Below are positions 1 through 11,159 of a stretch of DNA of 64,000 nt, piece by piece. Each line of letters opens with the position of its first letter. The stretch's first letter is position 1. Both the position numbers and the translations under genes were made by a program. A model generated the notes under the pieces. That model was given only the letters and a program-made list of their open reading frames with translations, did no database searches and was not told the origin of the DNA. The stretch spans positions 121,423,523 through 121,487,522 of the forward strand of contig CM066730.1 of the NCBI GenBank assembly GCA_033961575.1, written 5' to 3'. This DNA is from Aselliscus stoliczkanus. Its lineage: Eukaryota; Chordata; Mammalia; Chiroptera; Hipposideridae.

Positions 1-796
1 AAAAAAGGGGAAGGAATTAAGAAGTACAAATTGGGGGCCCGGCCGAGTGGCGCGGTGGTTAAGCACTGGCCTTGGAAGCCAGTGGCCCCAGTTCAGTCCC
101 ACATATGAGGGCCAGTGACACTACCCTCAAAAATAAATAAATAAATAAATAAATTAGTACAAATTGGTTACTACAAGGTAATTATGGGGACATAGTTTAT
201 AACATAAGGATTATAGTCAATAATATTTTAATAACTATGTATGGTGTAAGATGGGTACTAGATATGTTGGGGTGATAGATGAGAGGCATTTGGGGGTAGG
301 GTGGAAAAGATGAAGGGATTAAGAAGTACAAATTGGTAGTTACAAAATAGTCATGGGGATGTAAAGTAAAGCATAGAGAATATAGCCAATGATATGGTAA
401 TAACTATGTATAGTGCCAGGTGGGTATTAGAGTAGTCAAGAGTATCACTTCTTAAATTATACAAATGTCTAACCACTATGCTGTACACCTGAAATTAATA
501 TAAAATAATATTGAACATTAACTTAAATTGAAAAAATTTAAAAGGTGGAAAAGATGAGGGGGAATAGGAGGTCAAAATTTCCAGGTATAAAACAAATAAT
601 TTATGGGGTTGTAATGTACCGCATAAGGAATATAGTCAATAATATTGTGATAGCGTGGTATGGTGTCAGAAGGTTGCTAGACTTATCTTGGTGATCACTT
701 CTGTAGGTATATATATATATTGAATTACTATTGTGTACCCCTGAAACTAATATAATATTGTATGTTAGCTATATTCTTAATGTTTTTTTAAAAAAG
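1..796 (+). mobile_element. L1/HAL1-type 3' UTR, left part outside window
   Basis: This is the 3' tail of an L1-lineage element. Its motifs (CATGGGGATGTAA, ATAGTCAATAATAT, CCACTATGCTGTACACCTGAAA) recur in the same order in the 3' UTR at about 7000-7690. At least three related units of about 200-250 bp follow each other: around 160-300, 310-535 and 545-790. The element enters from beyond position 1, so its coding part cannot be judged. A SINE interrupts the first unit at 35-155. Sequence similarity to the other 3' UTRs in the window supports the call. Confidence 0.85.
35..155 (+). mobile_element. tRNA-derived SINE, simple form
   Basis: A head of about 95 bp carries Pol III promoter boxes: an A box around GTGGCGCGGTGGTTAAGC and a B box around AGTTCAGTCCC. 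The tail is (AAAT)n. The 12-bp repeat AGTACAAATTGG flanks it at 23-34 and 156-167, a target-site duplication showing insertion into the L1 3' UTR by L1 machinery. Such heads can be mistaken for tRNA genes, but this copy has a poly(A)-type tail and target duplication and does not preserve a canonical cloverleaf. Confidence 0.93.
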
Positions 797-1654
797 TTAC
801 ATTTCTCTATGTGAGAATGTAACCTTAACTGAATGAAAGCTATAATGATTAAACACGGCAAATGCTAAGTTCATATTTAAAAAAATATATAAATAAATTG
901 TAATAATATATCAAAACTACAAGCCAATTCACTTCTCCCAAGTAAATCTAATGAACATTTTGAAAAACCAGTGAGAAAAAAATCCAATATTTAAAATTTT
1001 CCATTTCTTTTAGACTAAAATATTGAAATGAATAAATGTGTAAATTTAAAATTATACACTCAATATTTGATAATGCATATTGAGAGATCAAAGCAATGGT
1101 ATTCAAAAATAAGAGATGATTCCCCCAAACTTTGTGTTTATCATTGGAATTTGGTCATACATACAGTGTATAAACAATCAGGCTCTGTCCACATGATAAC
1201 AAATCAACCAGTTAAACAGTGAATAATTTAGGCAATCATTGCTTCCTTTGTTTACATGATGCCAAGTGTTTGACGTTTTGTTTGTATAAAATATTGACAA
1301 TTCTATTACTTAGTTAACTTAAACTATTAGATATTTTAATATATTCTAGACAAAATCATATTTATATGAAACTGTTCCCATATGAAGAAGCTTCATTGTG
1401 TGTAGTTTCTGCAGACATCTCAATCAGCCTTATATGACAGGCATAGTATAACGAAAGAGAAAAGTGGAGAATATGCATAAAACAAATCTTCTCTTCTCAT
1501 GTGTGCATGTGTACAGGCACACAAATATTCATAGGCAAAACTTTACCTGTGATTGCAAAAACTGCAGTTGTTATTTTTATTATCATTATTTCACTTTAAT
1601 TCAGAAATGGTAATATGAATACATGTTACAGGAGGTGGCATAGGTATAGAAGAA
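797..1654. other. AT-rich unassigned sequence
   Basis: I see no recognisable repeat or exon here. The 64-codon frame at 1028-1222 has no family resemblance and its length is expected by chance in DNA this AT-rich. Confidence 0.6.
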
Positions 1655-1795
1655 CACAAAGTTTTGGGAATTAGGTTACTTGGACCTTTGTCCCATCTAA
1701 AGATAGCCCTTTCATGTTATTGGGCAAATCACTTAACCTCTATAGATCTTAGATTCCTCATTCTTGAAGAGTCTTAAATAAGTTTATCTCTAAGA
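1655..1795 (+). repeat. MIR SINE relic
   Basis: The core TTGGGCAAATCACTTAACCT followed by CTTAGATTCCTCATTCTTGAAGA matches the conserved MIR block (GGGCAAGTYACTTAACCTCTCTG...TTTCCTCATCTGTAAA) in forward orientation. It is diverged and has no target duplication, as expected for an element this old. Confidence 0.8.
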
Positions 1796-1947
1796 AATTG
1801 ACTTCATTCCTGGCAGACGGTATGTATACTTTCAGATAACATCAGGTCTGTCTGGTTCCTTTGCTATAGCTAGCCTAGACTATGCCACAAATAGCAGCTC
1901 TGACCATCTGGGAGATACGAAATAATCCTGCTTTTCATACATGACAT

Positions 1948-2140
1948 ATCAGAGTTTTTTAAACTTCTATGCATAAACATCACCTAGAGGCTTACTTTAA
2001 AGATGCCAACTTCCTTGTTCCAGTCTCAGTGACTCTGGTTCAATAGATGTGTGGCAGGTCCTACAAATCTTCATGTTAATTTTCATCCAAGATTGACTCT
2101 GATGCAAATGATTCTCTGACTATACTTTGAAAAACACCTA
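1948..2140 (+). mobile_element. MER5A-like hAT-Charlie relic
   Basis: The order of blocks follows the MER5A non-autonomous hAT transposon: GAGTTTTTTAAACTTCTATG, GCATAAACATCACCTAGAGG, CTCTGGTTCAATAG, then an end resembling the inverted start (TACTTTGAAAAACACC). No target duplication was resolved. The assignment rests on remembered consensus similarity. Confidence 0.65.
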
Positions 2141-2684
2141 GTCACACATAACAAAAGCCATAACTGCATGATGAGCATCATTTGCATAGTAAACAGTTAA
2201 CATTTATCCTTGGTTTATGGTTATAATTTTAATTGAGTTGCTGGTATAGTCCTGATTGCTTAGCAGATTGTTTAGTCTGGTTTCCTCAAAAGACAACATT
2301 TACAGTAAAATTTGTGTACAAGTGTTCCAGGAGAAACCAGAACAGGAGTGGGGAAAACAGGATAGTTTAAGGCCAAGAAAACAAGCAAAGTAAAGCTACA
2401 GGTGCAAAGAGCTTCTGAATGACACTGCAGTTTGTCCCATGTTAGGGTAAGACAGCTGGGCCTTTGAATTCTGGTTCCTGAATGCCCTGTGGGACCTGAA
2501 ACACCCAGACACTTTCCCCTCTGAGACAAGTGGCTCTAATACCAAAAGGACAGCCCTCAGAAGACGACTGCAGATTCCAGCCCTTAGTAGAATAGCAGGC
2601 AGAAGTTGGGAGTGCATTTTCCAAGGGTATTTAATGGGCAGTGATGCAACAGTTTCCACTACAGCTGGCTATCTCCTATTCTAT
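2141..2684. other. unassigned sequence
   Basis: No repeat was recognised. Three overlapping minus-strand frames of 60-87 codons (2272-2659) lack any recognisable domain and compete with one another in different frames, so none is called as a gene. Confidence 0.5.
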
Positions 2685-2978
2685 TACAGCTGCCCCTTGG
2701 TATCTGCAGTGCATTTGTTCCAGTACCCCCACGGATACCAAAATTCACTGATGTTCAAGTCCTTTATACAAAATGGCATAAAACAATATATATAGTCAAC
2801 TCTCTGCATGCACAGATTCCCAATTGTGGATCAAAAGAACTGTTTTCCATCCACTGGTTAAATACATAGACACAAAACCTGGGAATATGGAGGCTGACTG
2901 CACATTTATTGAAAAAAAAAATCCATGTATAAGTGGACCCATGTAGTGCAAGCCTGTTTTACTCAAGGGACAACTGTA
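2685..2978 (+). mobile_element. Tigger/MER2-like DNA transposon (MITE)
   Basis: The left end reads TACAGCTGCCCCTTGG and the right end, read inward on the minus strand, TACAGTTGTCCCTTGAG. These are imperfect terminal inverted repeats flanked by TA, as in pogo/Tigger elements. The phrase TACCCCCACGGATACCAAAA near the left end and ATAAGTGGACCCATGTAG near the right are typical of MER2/Tigger internal sequence. There is no transposase frame, so it is a non-autonomous deletion derivative. Confidence 0.75.
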
Positions 2979-3089
2979 TGTATCTTCCCTTGTTAACTCT
3001 GTTTAAATAATAAATACTTGCAAGATAGTAATGTATTACTCATGACATTCAGTTGCTCTGAGAACCCTGAAAATGGAATTTGAATATTG

Positions 3090-3565
3090 TTGTTCAGAAT
3101 ATGTCAACTCAAAATATGCTGCTTTGGCATATTGATTATTTTCAGTTAAAGGCAATTGAGAAACAGGTTGCAAGGACACTTTGATCACCTTTTTCTTCCT
3201 AAAAGAAGGAAACAAAACTCCATGTTAAAGGTGCCCTCCCTGTGCCAGAAGGAAGGAAGACATTCTTACAACCAAAGGCTAAGAAAACTATACAAGCAAA
3301 GTGTGTTCAACTAACCCTTATCTTCCCAGTTATTTCTCCATAGTTGTCTACCCTCATTTCAAACCCCTTTGTCATATTTGTTTATTTGTCTGAAAGTTAT
3401 AAAAATTTTCTGCTCTTGTCATTTCTTCAGGTCTTCATTTACTTATGAAGGCGCCCATATAAAAATTTAACTAAATTTGTATGCTTTTCTCCTGTTAACC
3501 TGTTTTATATTGGTTTCATTTTTAGACCCAGCCAGACTTTAAGAGGATAGAGGAGAAATTTTTTC
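3090..3565 (+). mobile_element. ERV1-type solo LTR, subfamily not assigned
   Basis: The segment from ATGTCAACTCAAAATATGCT to AGAGGAGAAATTTTTTCTTC resembles a mammalian class I endogenous-retrovirus LTR known from many placental genomes. Blocks include GACACTTTGATCACCTTTTT, ACAACCAAAGGCTAAGAAAA and TGTATGCTTTTCTCCTGTTA. No gag, pol or env sequence adjoins it, so it looks like a solo LTR or isolated relic. Boundaries are approximate and I did not find a target duplication. Confidence 0.55.
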
Positions 3566-4071
3566 TTCCCAAAAATAGTCAATTTACTTGAACTCTTTCC
3601 TGTATACTTTTCTGCTTTGTTTATATTTCCTAATTCTGATCTCAGTGTGCTTTCTTAGAATTTTTATCACACTGTATCATCCACTTATTGCCACAAAACA
3701 TTCAAAGCTCAGATTATAACATTACATCTTGTGTTTAGTGAACCATTATGAATTATCAACTCCAATCCTCAGGCCACTGCCTGCTAGGACCACACTCATC
3801 CTCTTATACTGCCCTAGGACAACTGCCCATTCAAACAAATCCAGTTTGATTCAACTCAAATTAACCAAGAGTAACTGGAATCCATGGACCTGTTTCAAAT
3901 TAACTTTAGGGAAAAGAAGTCTTTCTAATTGCATAAGGACTAAAAAAATATGCTTAGGTACCATTTCAACACTAAAGTTAGAATGTCTTAAAATTATTTA
4001 GTTCATGTAATCCAATGTACAAAACAATCTGTTCTCTAAGAATTATACAAACAAAACACTACTTAGGACTA
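3566..4071. other. unassigned sequence
   Basis: No feature was recognised. A 90-codon plus-strand frame (3729-4001) has no family resemblance. Confidence 0.5.
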
Positions 4072-4093
4072 TATAATAAAAATAGTTAAAAAT

Positions 4094-5429
4094 ATTTCTG
4101 GTCAAGACAGCAGAGTAGGTAAATGCAGTGATCACCTCCTCTCAGTACCACATCAATTATAACTAAACTATAGAACAACTATCATTGAGAATTGCCTAAA
4201 ATCTTGCTAAACTGACCCTACAACTACAGACATACAGGAGAAGCCACCTTGAGTCTGAGAGAAGAGGCAGAGATGCAGAACGTGTTGGTCCCACACTGGC
4301 ATGTGACCATTATTAAAAACTGGGAGGGATACCTTGGTGTGGGATATCTGAGGGATATCTGAAGAGTGAGTGGTCCCAGCTACCCCCAGCCCAGGGTTCC
4401 AGTACCAGGCAAAGAAGTCCCCATAACTTATGGTTGTGAAAGCCAGTGGAGATTGTAGCTGAGTGAGACAGAGGGCAGCTGCACTCCAGGCATTCTTCTT
4501 AAAGGAATCTAATTGTTTAGCTTCAGGGTGAAAGCTGGAGGAGCAGATTTCTCCTGGATGGAGGAGCTGGTGGATGCCATTGCTTCTTTTTAGAGCGCTT
4601 CCCTTCCCTGCATACAGATGGAAGCAGATGTAATATCTGAGTCTCATCAAGCTGATTATCACCTTTCCTCTGCCCCGCCCTAGTGATTCCCTAACATCAC
4701 ACTCCATCCAATTTTCCAGCACACCCAAGCCCCTTCCAGTGGCTTTTCCATATAATTAGCCTATCCTTGCTTATGTTTTGGACTTTCCTAAAATTTCTCA
4801 AAGGTTCACAAAACTCAAACAAGCAACATCTGCATTAGGTATGCAACATATGTCTGGCTGAGCAACCCTAAGCCTAGCACTAGTGACAGCTAGCCTGATT
4901 GGCAGCTTGACTTCTCAAGGCACCTCCAAACACAGTGCAGCTGACAGCCATATCTGAACGGCCTTGTGCATGACACAGACTGGGATTAACTTGGCCTGTA
5001 CTGGGTCCTCTCCCAGCTCAACCAGGGACTGGCAGGTCCAGTGGCCAGGGGCTAGAGCATCACCCAGCAGCCTCCAAGGATGATATACCCAAAGGGCAGA
5101 TTGGGCAGGCACTAGAGCCCCACTAAATTGAACCCTACTCCTTAGGGTCAACCTCTGTACAACAGCTCTTCCACTGTCTTCATAGCCAGTCCTCACAACC
5201 AATCAGTCTAAGGGTAAATCCCTCCCACTGATGCACAAACAGCAATCAAGCCTCAACTACACAGAAGGGACATGCCTAAAACACCCAGGTCTGGTGACCA
5301 GGAAGGCTGCACAACTGGTTACCACAGGACACCTACTACATAAGATCACTCTACTAAGACCAGGAGGCATAGCAGCCCTAAATAGAAACAAACATGTATA
5401 GGTAGCCAAAATGGGAAGATAAAGAAACA
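4094..5429 (+). promoter_or_regulatory. L1 5' UTR (internal promoter region)
   Basis: This less AT-rich segment lies between the conserved L1 5' terminus and the ORF1 start. In L1s it holds the internal Pol II promoter. Three 5' termini in the window (here, and minus-strand ends near 19305 and 20460) share the pattern GTCAAG-TGGCAGAG-AGGTAAA followed by a block around CAACTAAA-TATAGAACAA-CATCATTGAGAAT. Minus-strand frames across it, including one of 173 codons, are shadows with no recognisable domain. Confidence 0.7.
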
Positions 5430-6246
5430 CTTCCCAAATAAAAGAACAGAACAAAGCTTCAGAAAGAGAATGAAACAAAATGGAGACAAACAATTTACCA
5501 GACACAGAATCCAAACACTGGTTATAGGGATGCTCAAGTGATCTCAAGGATAATAACAAAGAGACAGGAAATATAAAAATGGAGATAGAAAACGTGAAAA
5601 AAGAACCAGTCAAAAATAAAGACTACAATAACTGAAATGAAGAATACATTAGAGGAAATCAATAGTAGATTAAATGATGCAGAGGACTGAATCAGCAATT
5701 TAGAAGATAAGGTAGCAGAAAACACCCAATCAGAACATCAAACATAAAAATGAATCCCAAAAAATGAGGAGAGTTTAGGGGCCCCTCAGTCAACATTAAG
5801 CACACTAACACATGCATCATAGGGGTCACAGAAGGAGAAAAGAAAGAGCAAGTATTTAAACACATATTGGAAGAAGTAATGACTGGAAACTTCCCTAACC
5901 TGGCAAAATAAATAGACATACCAGCCCAGGAAGCAAAGAGAGTTCCAAACAAATGAACCCAAGGAGACCAACACCAAGACACATCATAATTAAAATGCCA
6001 AAACTTAAAGACAGAGGGAGAATCTTAAAAGCAGCAAGAGTGAAACAATTACTTACCTACAAGGGAGCTCCTGTAACACTATTAGCTGATTTCTCAACAG
6101 AAGCTTTGCAGGCCAGAAGGGACTGACATGAAATATTCAAAGAGATGAAAAGTAAGGACCTACAACGACTATTACTCTACCCAACAAAGCTATTGTTTAG
6201 AGTCAAAGAACAGAGCTTTCCAGACAAGAAAGAGCTAAAGGAGTGA
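5430..6246 (+). pseudogene. L1 ORF1p remnant (RNA-binding chaperone), broken
   Basis: Conceptual translation in shifting frames shows the N-terminal ORF1 block (METNNLPDTES-TLVIGML) and the RRM/C-terminal region: HILEEVMTGNFPNLAK, IIIKMPKLKDRGRILKAAR, YKGAPVTLLADFSTEALQAR and LLLYPTKLLFRVKEQSFPDK. These parallel the ENFPNLAR, RLTADLSAETLQARR and YPAKLSF landmarks of mammalian ORF1p. The frame closes at GAGTGA, 6241-6246. Several in-frame stops and shifts (for example after LAK and after QARRD) show it is not functional. In intact L1s this protein trimerises and coats the element RNA in the cytoplasm. Confidence 0.8.
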
Positions 6247-6336
6247 ATAACCACCAAGCCACTATTACAGAACACCTTAGAGAGACTTCTTTAAGATGTA
6301 AAGAAAAAAAAGAAGATAAAAAATATAAATAACAAA

Positions 6337-6960
6337 ATGGCAATAACTACCTATCAACAATTACTTTTAATGTAAATGGATTAAATATTCTAATCAAAAT
6401 ATAAGGTGGCTGAATAGATAAGAAAACAAGACGCTTACACATGCTTCCTACAAGAGACTTACTTTACATCAAAAGACACAAACAGACTGAAAGTAAAGGG
6501 ACAGGAAAAAGATATTTCATGAAAAAGGAAATGAAACAAACAAGCACACAATCTATGGTAGCAATACTTATACCAGACAAAATAGACTTTTAAAAAAAGG
6601 CTATAAGAAGTGACAAAGAAAGAGCTAGTAATCCCACTTCTGGATAATTATCTGTAGAATCCCAAAACACTACTTCAATGGGACATGTGCATCCATATGT
6701 TTAGGACAGCACTGTTTACAGTGCAGTAGATGTGGAGGAAGCCTGGGTGTCTGTCAATGGAAGAATGGATAAAACAATGGAAGAATGAATAAAAAGGAGG
6801 TGGTACATATGAGTATATAAAATGTAATATTGCTCAGCCATGGAAGGGAATGGGTTCTCATTATTTGTGCTGTAATGGATGGTCCTGAAGGGTATTGTGC
6901 TGAGTGGAATATGTCAGATAGCAAAAGACAGATGCAATGTGATTTCACTTACCTGTAGAC
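6337..6960 (+). pseudogene. L1 ORF2 remnant, N and C ends joined, RT missing
   Basis: Residues resembling the ORF2 start (ITTFNVNGLN, then a block like TRDLLYIKRHKQTE and MVAILIPDKIDF) cover only the first part of the endonuclease. At about 6612-6632 the sequence jumps from the equivalent of SDKTDFK...RDKE straight to the equivalent of [11 protein letters not shown] near the ORF2 C-terminus. It continues through the region equivalent to MEYYAAI (6820-6860). The catalytic endonuclease residues, reverse transcriptase and cysteine-rich motif are absent. Multiple stops are present. The minus-strand element shares this junction, so the deletion predates both insertions. Confidence 0.8.
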
Positions 6961-6989
6961 TCTAAAGAACAAAGATAACGGAAACAAAC

Positions 6990-7671
6990 TCATACAGAGA
7001 ACATTTGATAGTTGCCAGAACGGAGGGTACTGTAAATGGGTGTAAATGGGAAAAGGATTAAGAAACTCAAATTAGTTGCTACAAAGTATTCATGGGGGTG
7101 TAGGATATAGCATAAGGAATATAATCAATAATATTGTAATGCTGTATAGTTTCAGATGGATAGTAGATTTATTGGGGTGATAGATAGGAGGAAGCTTCAG
7201 AGGCAGGGCGAGAAAAGGGAAGGCATTAAAAAGTACAAATTGGTAGTTACAAAATAGTCATGGGGATATAAAGTGTCACATAGGAAATATAGTCAATAAT
7301 ATGGTAATAACTACGTATAGTGCCTGGTGAGTACTAGACTAGTCAGAGGGATCACTTCTTAAATTATATGAATGTCCAACCACTATGCTGTACACCTTCA
7401 ATTAATATAAAATGATATTGAATGTCAACTCTAATAGAAATTTTAAAAAGGGTGACAAAAGCTGAGGAGGTATAAGAGGTCCAAATTTCCAGATACAAAA
7501 CAAATAAGTCAAGGGGACATAATTTAATGCCTGGAGACTATAGACAATAATATTGTGATAGCATGGTACACTATCAGGTGATTGCTGGACTTATCATGAT
7601 GACCACTTCTTTAGGTATATAATGTTGAATAACAATTGTGTATACATGAAACTAATATAATATTGTGTGTT
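6990..7671 (+). repeat. L1 3' UTR with three tandem units
   Basis: Units of about 200-230 bp at roughly 7045-7215, 7220-7440 and 7445-7671 share AAATTAGTTGCTACAAAGTA-like starts, CATGGGG-TAT, ATAGTCAATAATATGGTAAT and an ending near TGAAACTAATATAATATTG. The same three-unit arrangement occurs at 1-796. Confidence 0.75.
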
Positions 7672-7693
7672 TATAATAAAAATCTTTAAAAAT

Positions 7694-9139
7694 GGTATAA
7701 AATGATCATTGGTTATTTTTTAAAATAAAGTCATATATTATCTCATATGCCTTAATGCCTAACTATTAGGGCTGTTGAATGGCAAATAAATCTAGAAGGA
7801 GCTAGAAAATTGTGTTTTCAATGGAAACAAGTATAGAGACAATTTTTTTTTTCTGTTTTGCCATGTAAATTGATAAAGATGTTGCTAAGTTAAAATGCTA
7901 GAAACAGATTCCTTGCAGTTTTACTGCACTTCTACTGACTGGGAATGCATAGACCTAACTCTAGATATATTGACGTAAAATAAATATCTGAAGGAAAATT
8001 ACAACTAAAATAATGATTTTTTTTCTACACGATGACATATTTAGGGTACTTGGAGATAGTTGCATATTTATATAATGTTTACCTTTATTTTATTTTTTTA
8101 AAATAATACTTGTCTGCCTAACAGACAAAACACAAAACCTTAAAAGCTGCACTGTGTGAAAATTTTCTCACTATTGAAGAATACATAGAATCAGTCAATC
8201 AGTTCCATCTTCTCTGACATAGTGATTTGGTTTGTCATCACAATTATGCAGAACAGGGATATTTTACCAGTTATTTTTAAAACTCTATTTTACTCACAAG
8301 ACGAGTTTGAATATTTCCTTCCCATATATTTGACTAGACGTTAGGTTTAGGTTAAAATTAACTGGTCACTTTGTTTCACCTAGCAATCTAACACATATAG
8401 CACTTAACAAAATAACTTTCTAGAGTCTCCAATAATTTTTTCTTAAATGATATGAATTGGTCAACAACTAAAATTTAGAATTCACAAATGAAGTATCTGG
8501 ATTTTAAAACAATACAGGTTGAAAATTCAGCACCTGTGAATGGGAAACAATGTAGGTACAGAATCCTTCCGTGAAAGCAGAAGATGGAGAGCTGGACATT
8601 GCAGGTATTCTATTAATTTTGGAAAAGCACAGTACATAGCAAGCAGAATAATATTTGTAAGAGAAAAATGTGGTCATGTCTATAGACTTCAAAGTATTTT
8701 AATTTCACATGAGTGTATTTAATAATTATTTTTTATGCTTAGAATTTTAGGTATATATAGTAGGTCATTATGAATAGGACATAGAATTCTTTCATGTACT
8801 GTTTTTTGTCATGCTTGTATTTGCCAAAGTTAAGTTAATTAGCCCGAGATATTTTGCCATATACACAAGCCAAGGTAAACCACAGAGACTGTATTTTTGT
8901 AATACTAATTAAATTTATTTTTTTACTCTTCAAAGCCAGTCATAATAGACATAAAATCTAACTTTTCCCTATTTTGGGTAATGCCAATTATCCATGCCAA
9001 ATTGTCCTAATAGTTCAACATTAGGGAGTCCACATTAAGGATTTACAATAATTTGATACACTGAAGTGCTACTAAATGCTAAGCTAGGTTACTAAAGACT
9101 ATCAAGAATAAAAAAGGAAAAGACAATTTAAAGGGTGAC
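7694..9139. other. unassigned AT-rich sequence
   Basis: I see no repeat family or exon. Two opposed frames of about 60 codons around 8504-8722 are complementary to each other and look fortuitous. Confidence 0.55.
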
Positions 9140-9241
9140 ACTATATCTATATCTATCTATTTATCATCTATCATCGATATCTATCTATCTATCTATCTAT
9201 CCATCCATCCATCTATTCATTGGGTAATTCTTAGAGCTATA

Positions 9242-9301
<60 letters not shown>

Positions 9302-9302
9302 G
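9140..9302 (+). repeat. compound microsatellite (TATC)n-(CATC)n-(AC)n-(A)n
   Basis: Interrupted TATC/TATATC units run from about 9143, an almost pure TATC block at 9179-9200, CATC units to about 9213, then (AC)n at 9243-9281 and a run of A to 9301. Three adjoining simple-repeat types make this a likely length-polymorphic locus. Confidence 0.95.
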
Positions 9303-10929
9303 AAAAGTGAATTAAATTTTTTAAATCATACAGGCATGTAAAAGTATAGTATACTTAGGGGCTGTCATTATTTCCAGTCACTTGGTTGGCTTAAAACAAG
9401 GAAATTGTCCAAAACTGCAATCAATTCCACATTATTTTATAAGGTTTCTTTTATTCACTTGAGTTTATTAAAGGTATTCTTTGCCTAATAATTAATGTAT
9501 TTGAACTAAAATTTTCCAAGAAAATTTCCTTCAAAATGGAAAAGTTATTTTAATTTATTTCAGAAAACAATCCTTTATTATGAATTTATGTGCTCTATTT
9601 TATTAATAATATCTAAGTCCAAAACAGCAACAAATATTTTGAACCATTTAGAAATTGAAATTCTTTTCAGTTGAATATCCTATGGTGATACAGAAATTAA
9701 CACAGCTGTAACATGCATTTAAATCTAGTGTTACAAGAACAATTTAGGTTGGGTTTATAATGAAAGCATATGGAAAGGAAAGGGAAGAAAACGCTTTTTC
9801 TTGTCAGACAACTTCATGAATAAATTCCTTAGAACTATCCCACAGGGAAATAATTTAAAGAAGTTTTTTCACAACTTGACAACTGTCCTTGTGGTTAGTT
9901 TCTTCATTAATTTAAAGATTCGTAAATGAAAAATGAAATTTAAATCTAAATCAAAATTTTTCTTTAAAGAAATTTCAATAGGTGAAATAATCAGTTGAAT
10001 TGTGAAGCTCTTCATGATCTGTTAATAATTTTTCTATTTTCTACTGAAATATATTTTACAAGTGATTTCAAATTGGTATGTTCTTCAATCTTTAAAATGG
10101 CTGTCTAAGTAAATCATTAGGTTAGACATGAAATTTTAAAAAGTAATACAATAATAGCAATAGATGATATCATCTAGAAGATTAAAGTAATAAATTTATG
10201 TTTTGCATTATTCTTTCAGACATCTTTGAAAAACTTACTCATACCACAATGGTCTAAGATGTGTAGCTATTAAAAATAAAATGAATTTTATAATTATAGC
10301 TAATAAATTTAATGTATATTAAATATTACAGTTAGTGAGCATATATTTATGTCAATTATAAGACATCAATATCAATTCAATGATAATTAGTTATGCCAAA
10401 AAGTCATATCATTTCTTTGGAAAGATGCACAAGTTATTGATTCAACATATGTTCAAAAATAAAAATAAGCATAGTGTGCTTATGACAACAGATGTATATG
10501 TAAAAAATAAAATAGTATGATTTTACTTGACAATCTGTTCCATGATTCAGCAGTGTCGTGTGGTTCCCCAAAGAATGTTTATATTGCATAATTTTAGTCC
10601 ATACTGAAAATATGGGTATATAATGTTTAGATGGTAGTCCCAAACCTTTTTTTTTTTTTTCATTTGTCAAAATGTACCAACAACCTAGTTCTCCATTATA
10701 ACACATGGTGGTTATACTCTCCACTATACATATGGTGGATTAATGATGTCTATAAATGTTTTGTCATTTTTTTCAATTAAGAGGTGAAGTTGATTCTATT
10801 CCCTTTGAAACTGAGCTAACCCTCTAATTGCTCTGATCAAGTGAATGAAGCAGAAATGGCATTTTGTAACTTCGAGACTAAGTTTTGAATCTGCAGATTC
10901 TGTTTTGGCACTATTAAAACGTTTCATCT
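9303..10929. other. unassigned AT-rich sequence
   Basis: Unique-looking sequence with many TTTAAA/ATTAAT words and no recognised repeat apart from a 14-bp T run at about 10647-10660. Confidence 0.5.
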
Positions 10930-11150
10930 TTGAGACCAGCTGCCACACCATGAGAAGGCCTCACGCTGTGTAAAAGCCATGTGAAGAGAAACTGAGGTAC
11001 TCTTGTTGATAGACCCAGCTGAGCTCCAAACAGAATGCCAGCATCAACTACCAGTCCCAAGAGTGAGCCCTGTTGGACACTCCAGGCCAGTATAGCCTCT
11101 TGATGACTGTAGTCTTGGCTGACACCATATAATCATGAGAGATTTAAAAA
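10930..11150 (+). mobile_element. possible MLT1/MaLR-type LTR relic
   Basis: A block containing CCACACCATGAGAAGGCCTC, GAGAAACTGAGGTACTC and CAGCATCAACTACCAGTC, ending near TGACTGTAGTCTTGGCTGAC, resembles the middle of mammalian MaLR LTRs. Ends and target duplication were not found. It could also be another old LTR. Confidence 0.4.
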
Positions 11151-11159
11151 AATGGTCGT

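Larger units (their letters stand above)
4072..7693 (+). mobile_element. near-complete HAL1-like (RT-less) L1 element
   Basis: The element runs from an L1-type 5' end (GGTCAAGACAGCAGAGTAGG at about 4100) through a 5' UTR, an ORF1 remnant, a very short ORF2 and a three-unit 3' UTR. It is about 3.6 kb, against about 6-7 kb for a complete L1, because the ORF2 core is missing. Stretches at 4072-4093 and 7672-7693 match at 20 of 22 positions and probably are the target duplication, which would make 4094-7671 the inserted unit. The plan is that of half-L1 (HAL1) elements, which keep ORF1 but lack reverse transcriptase and depend on intact L1s. Both frames carry stops, so it is dead. The same ORF2 junction recurs in the minus-strand copy at 15460-19305. 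Confidence 0.85.

Noticed and set aside
3090..3565. Intact endogenous retrovirus at the LTR-like relics
   Set aside because: No adjacent gag, pol or env similarity and no paired LTR was found for any of the LTR-like segments; they are treated as solo or fragmentary LTRs.
4207..4728. 173-codon minus-strand frame
   Set aside because: It lies antisense within the L1 5' UTR, shows no domain, and is not preserved in the two other 5' UTR copies of the window.
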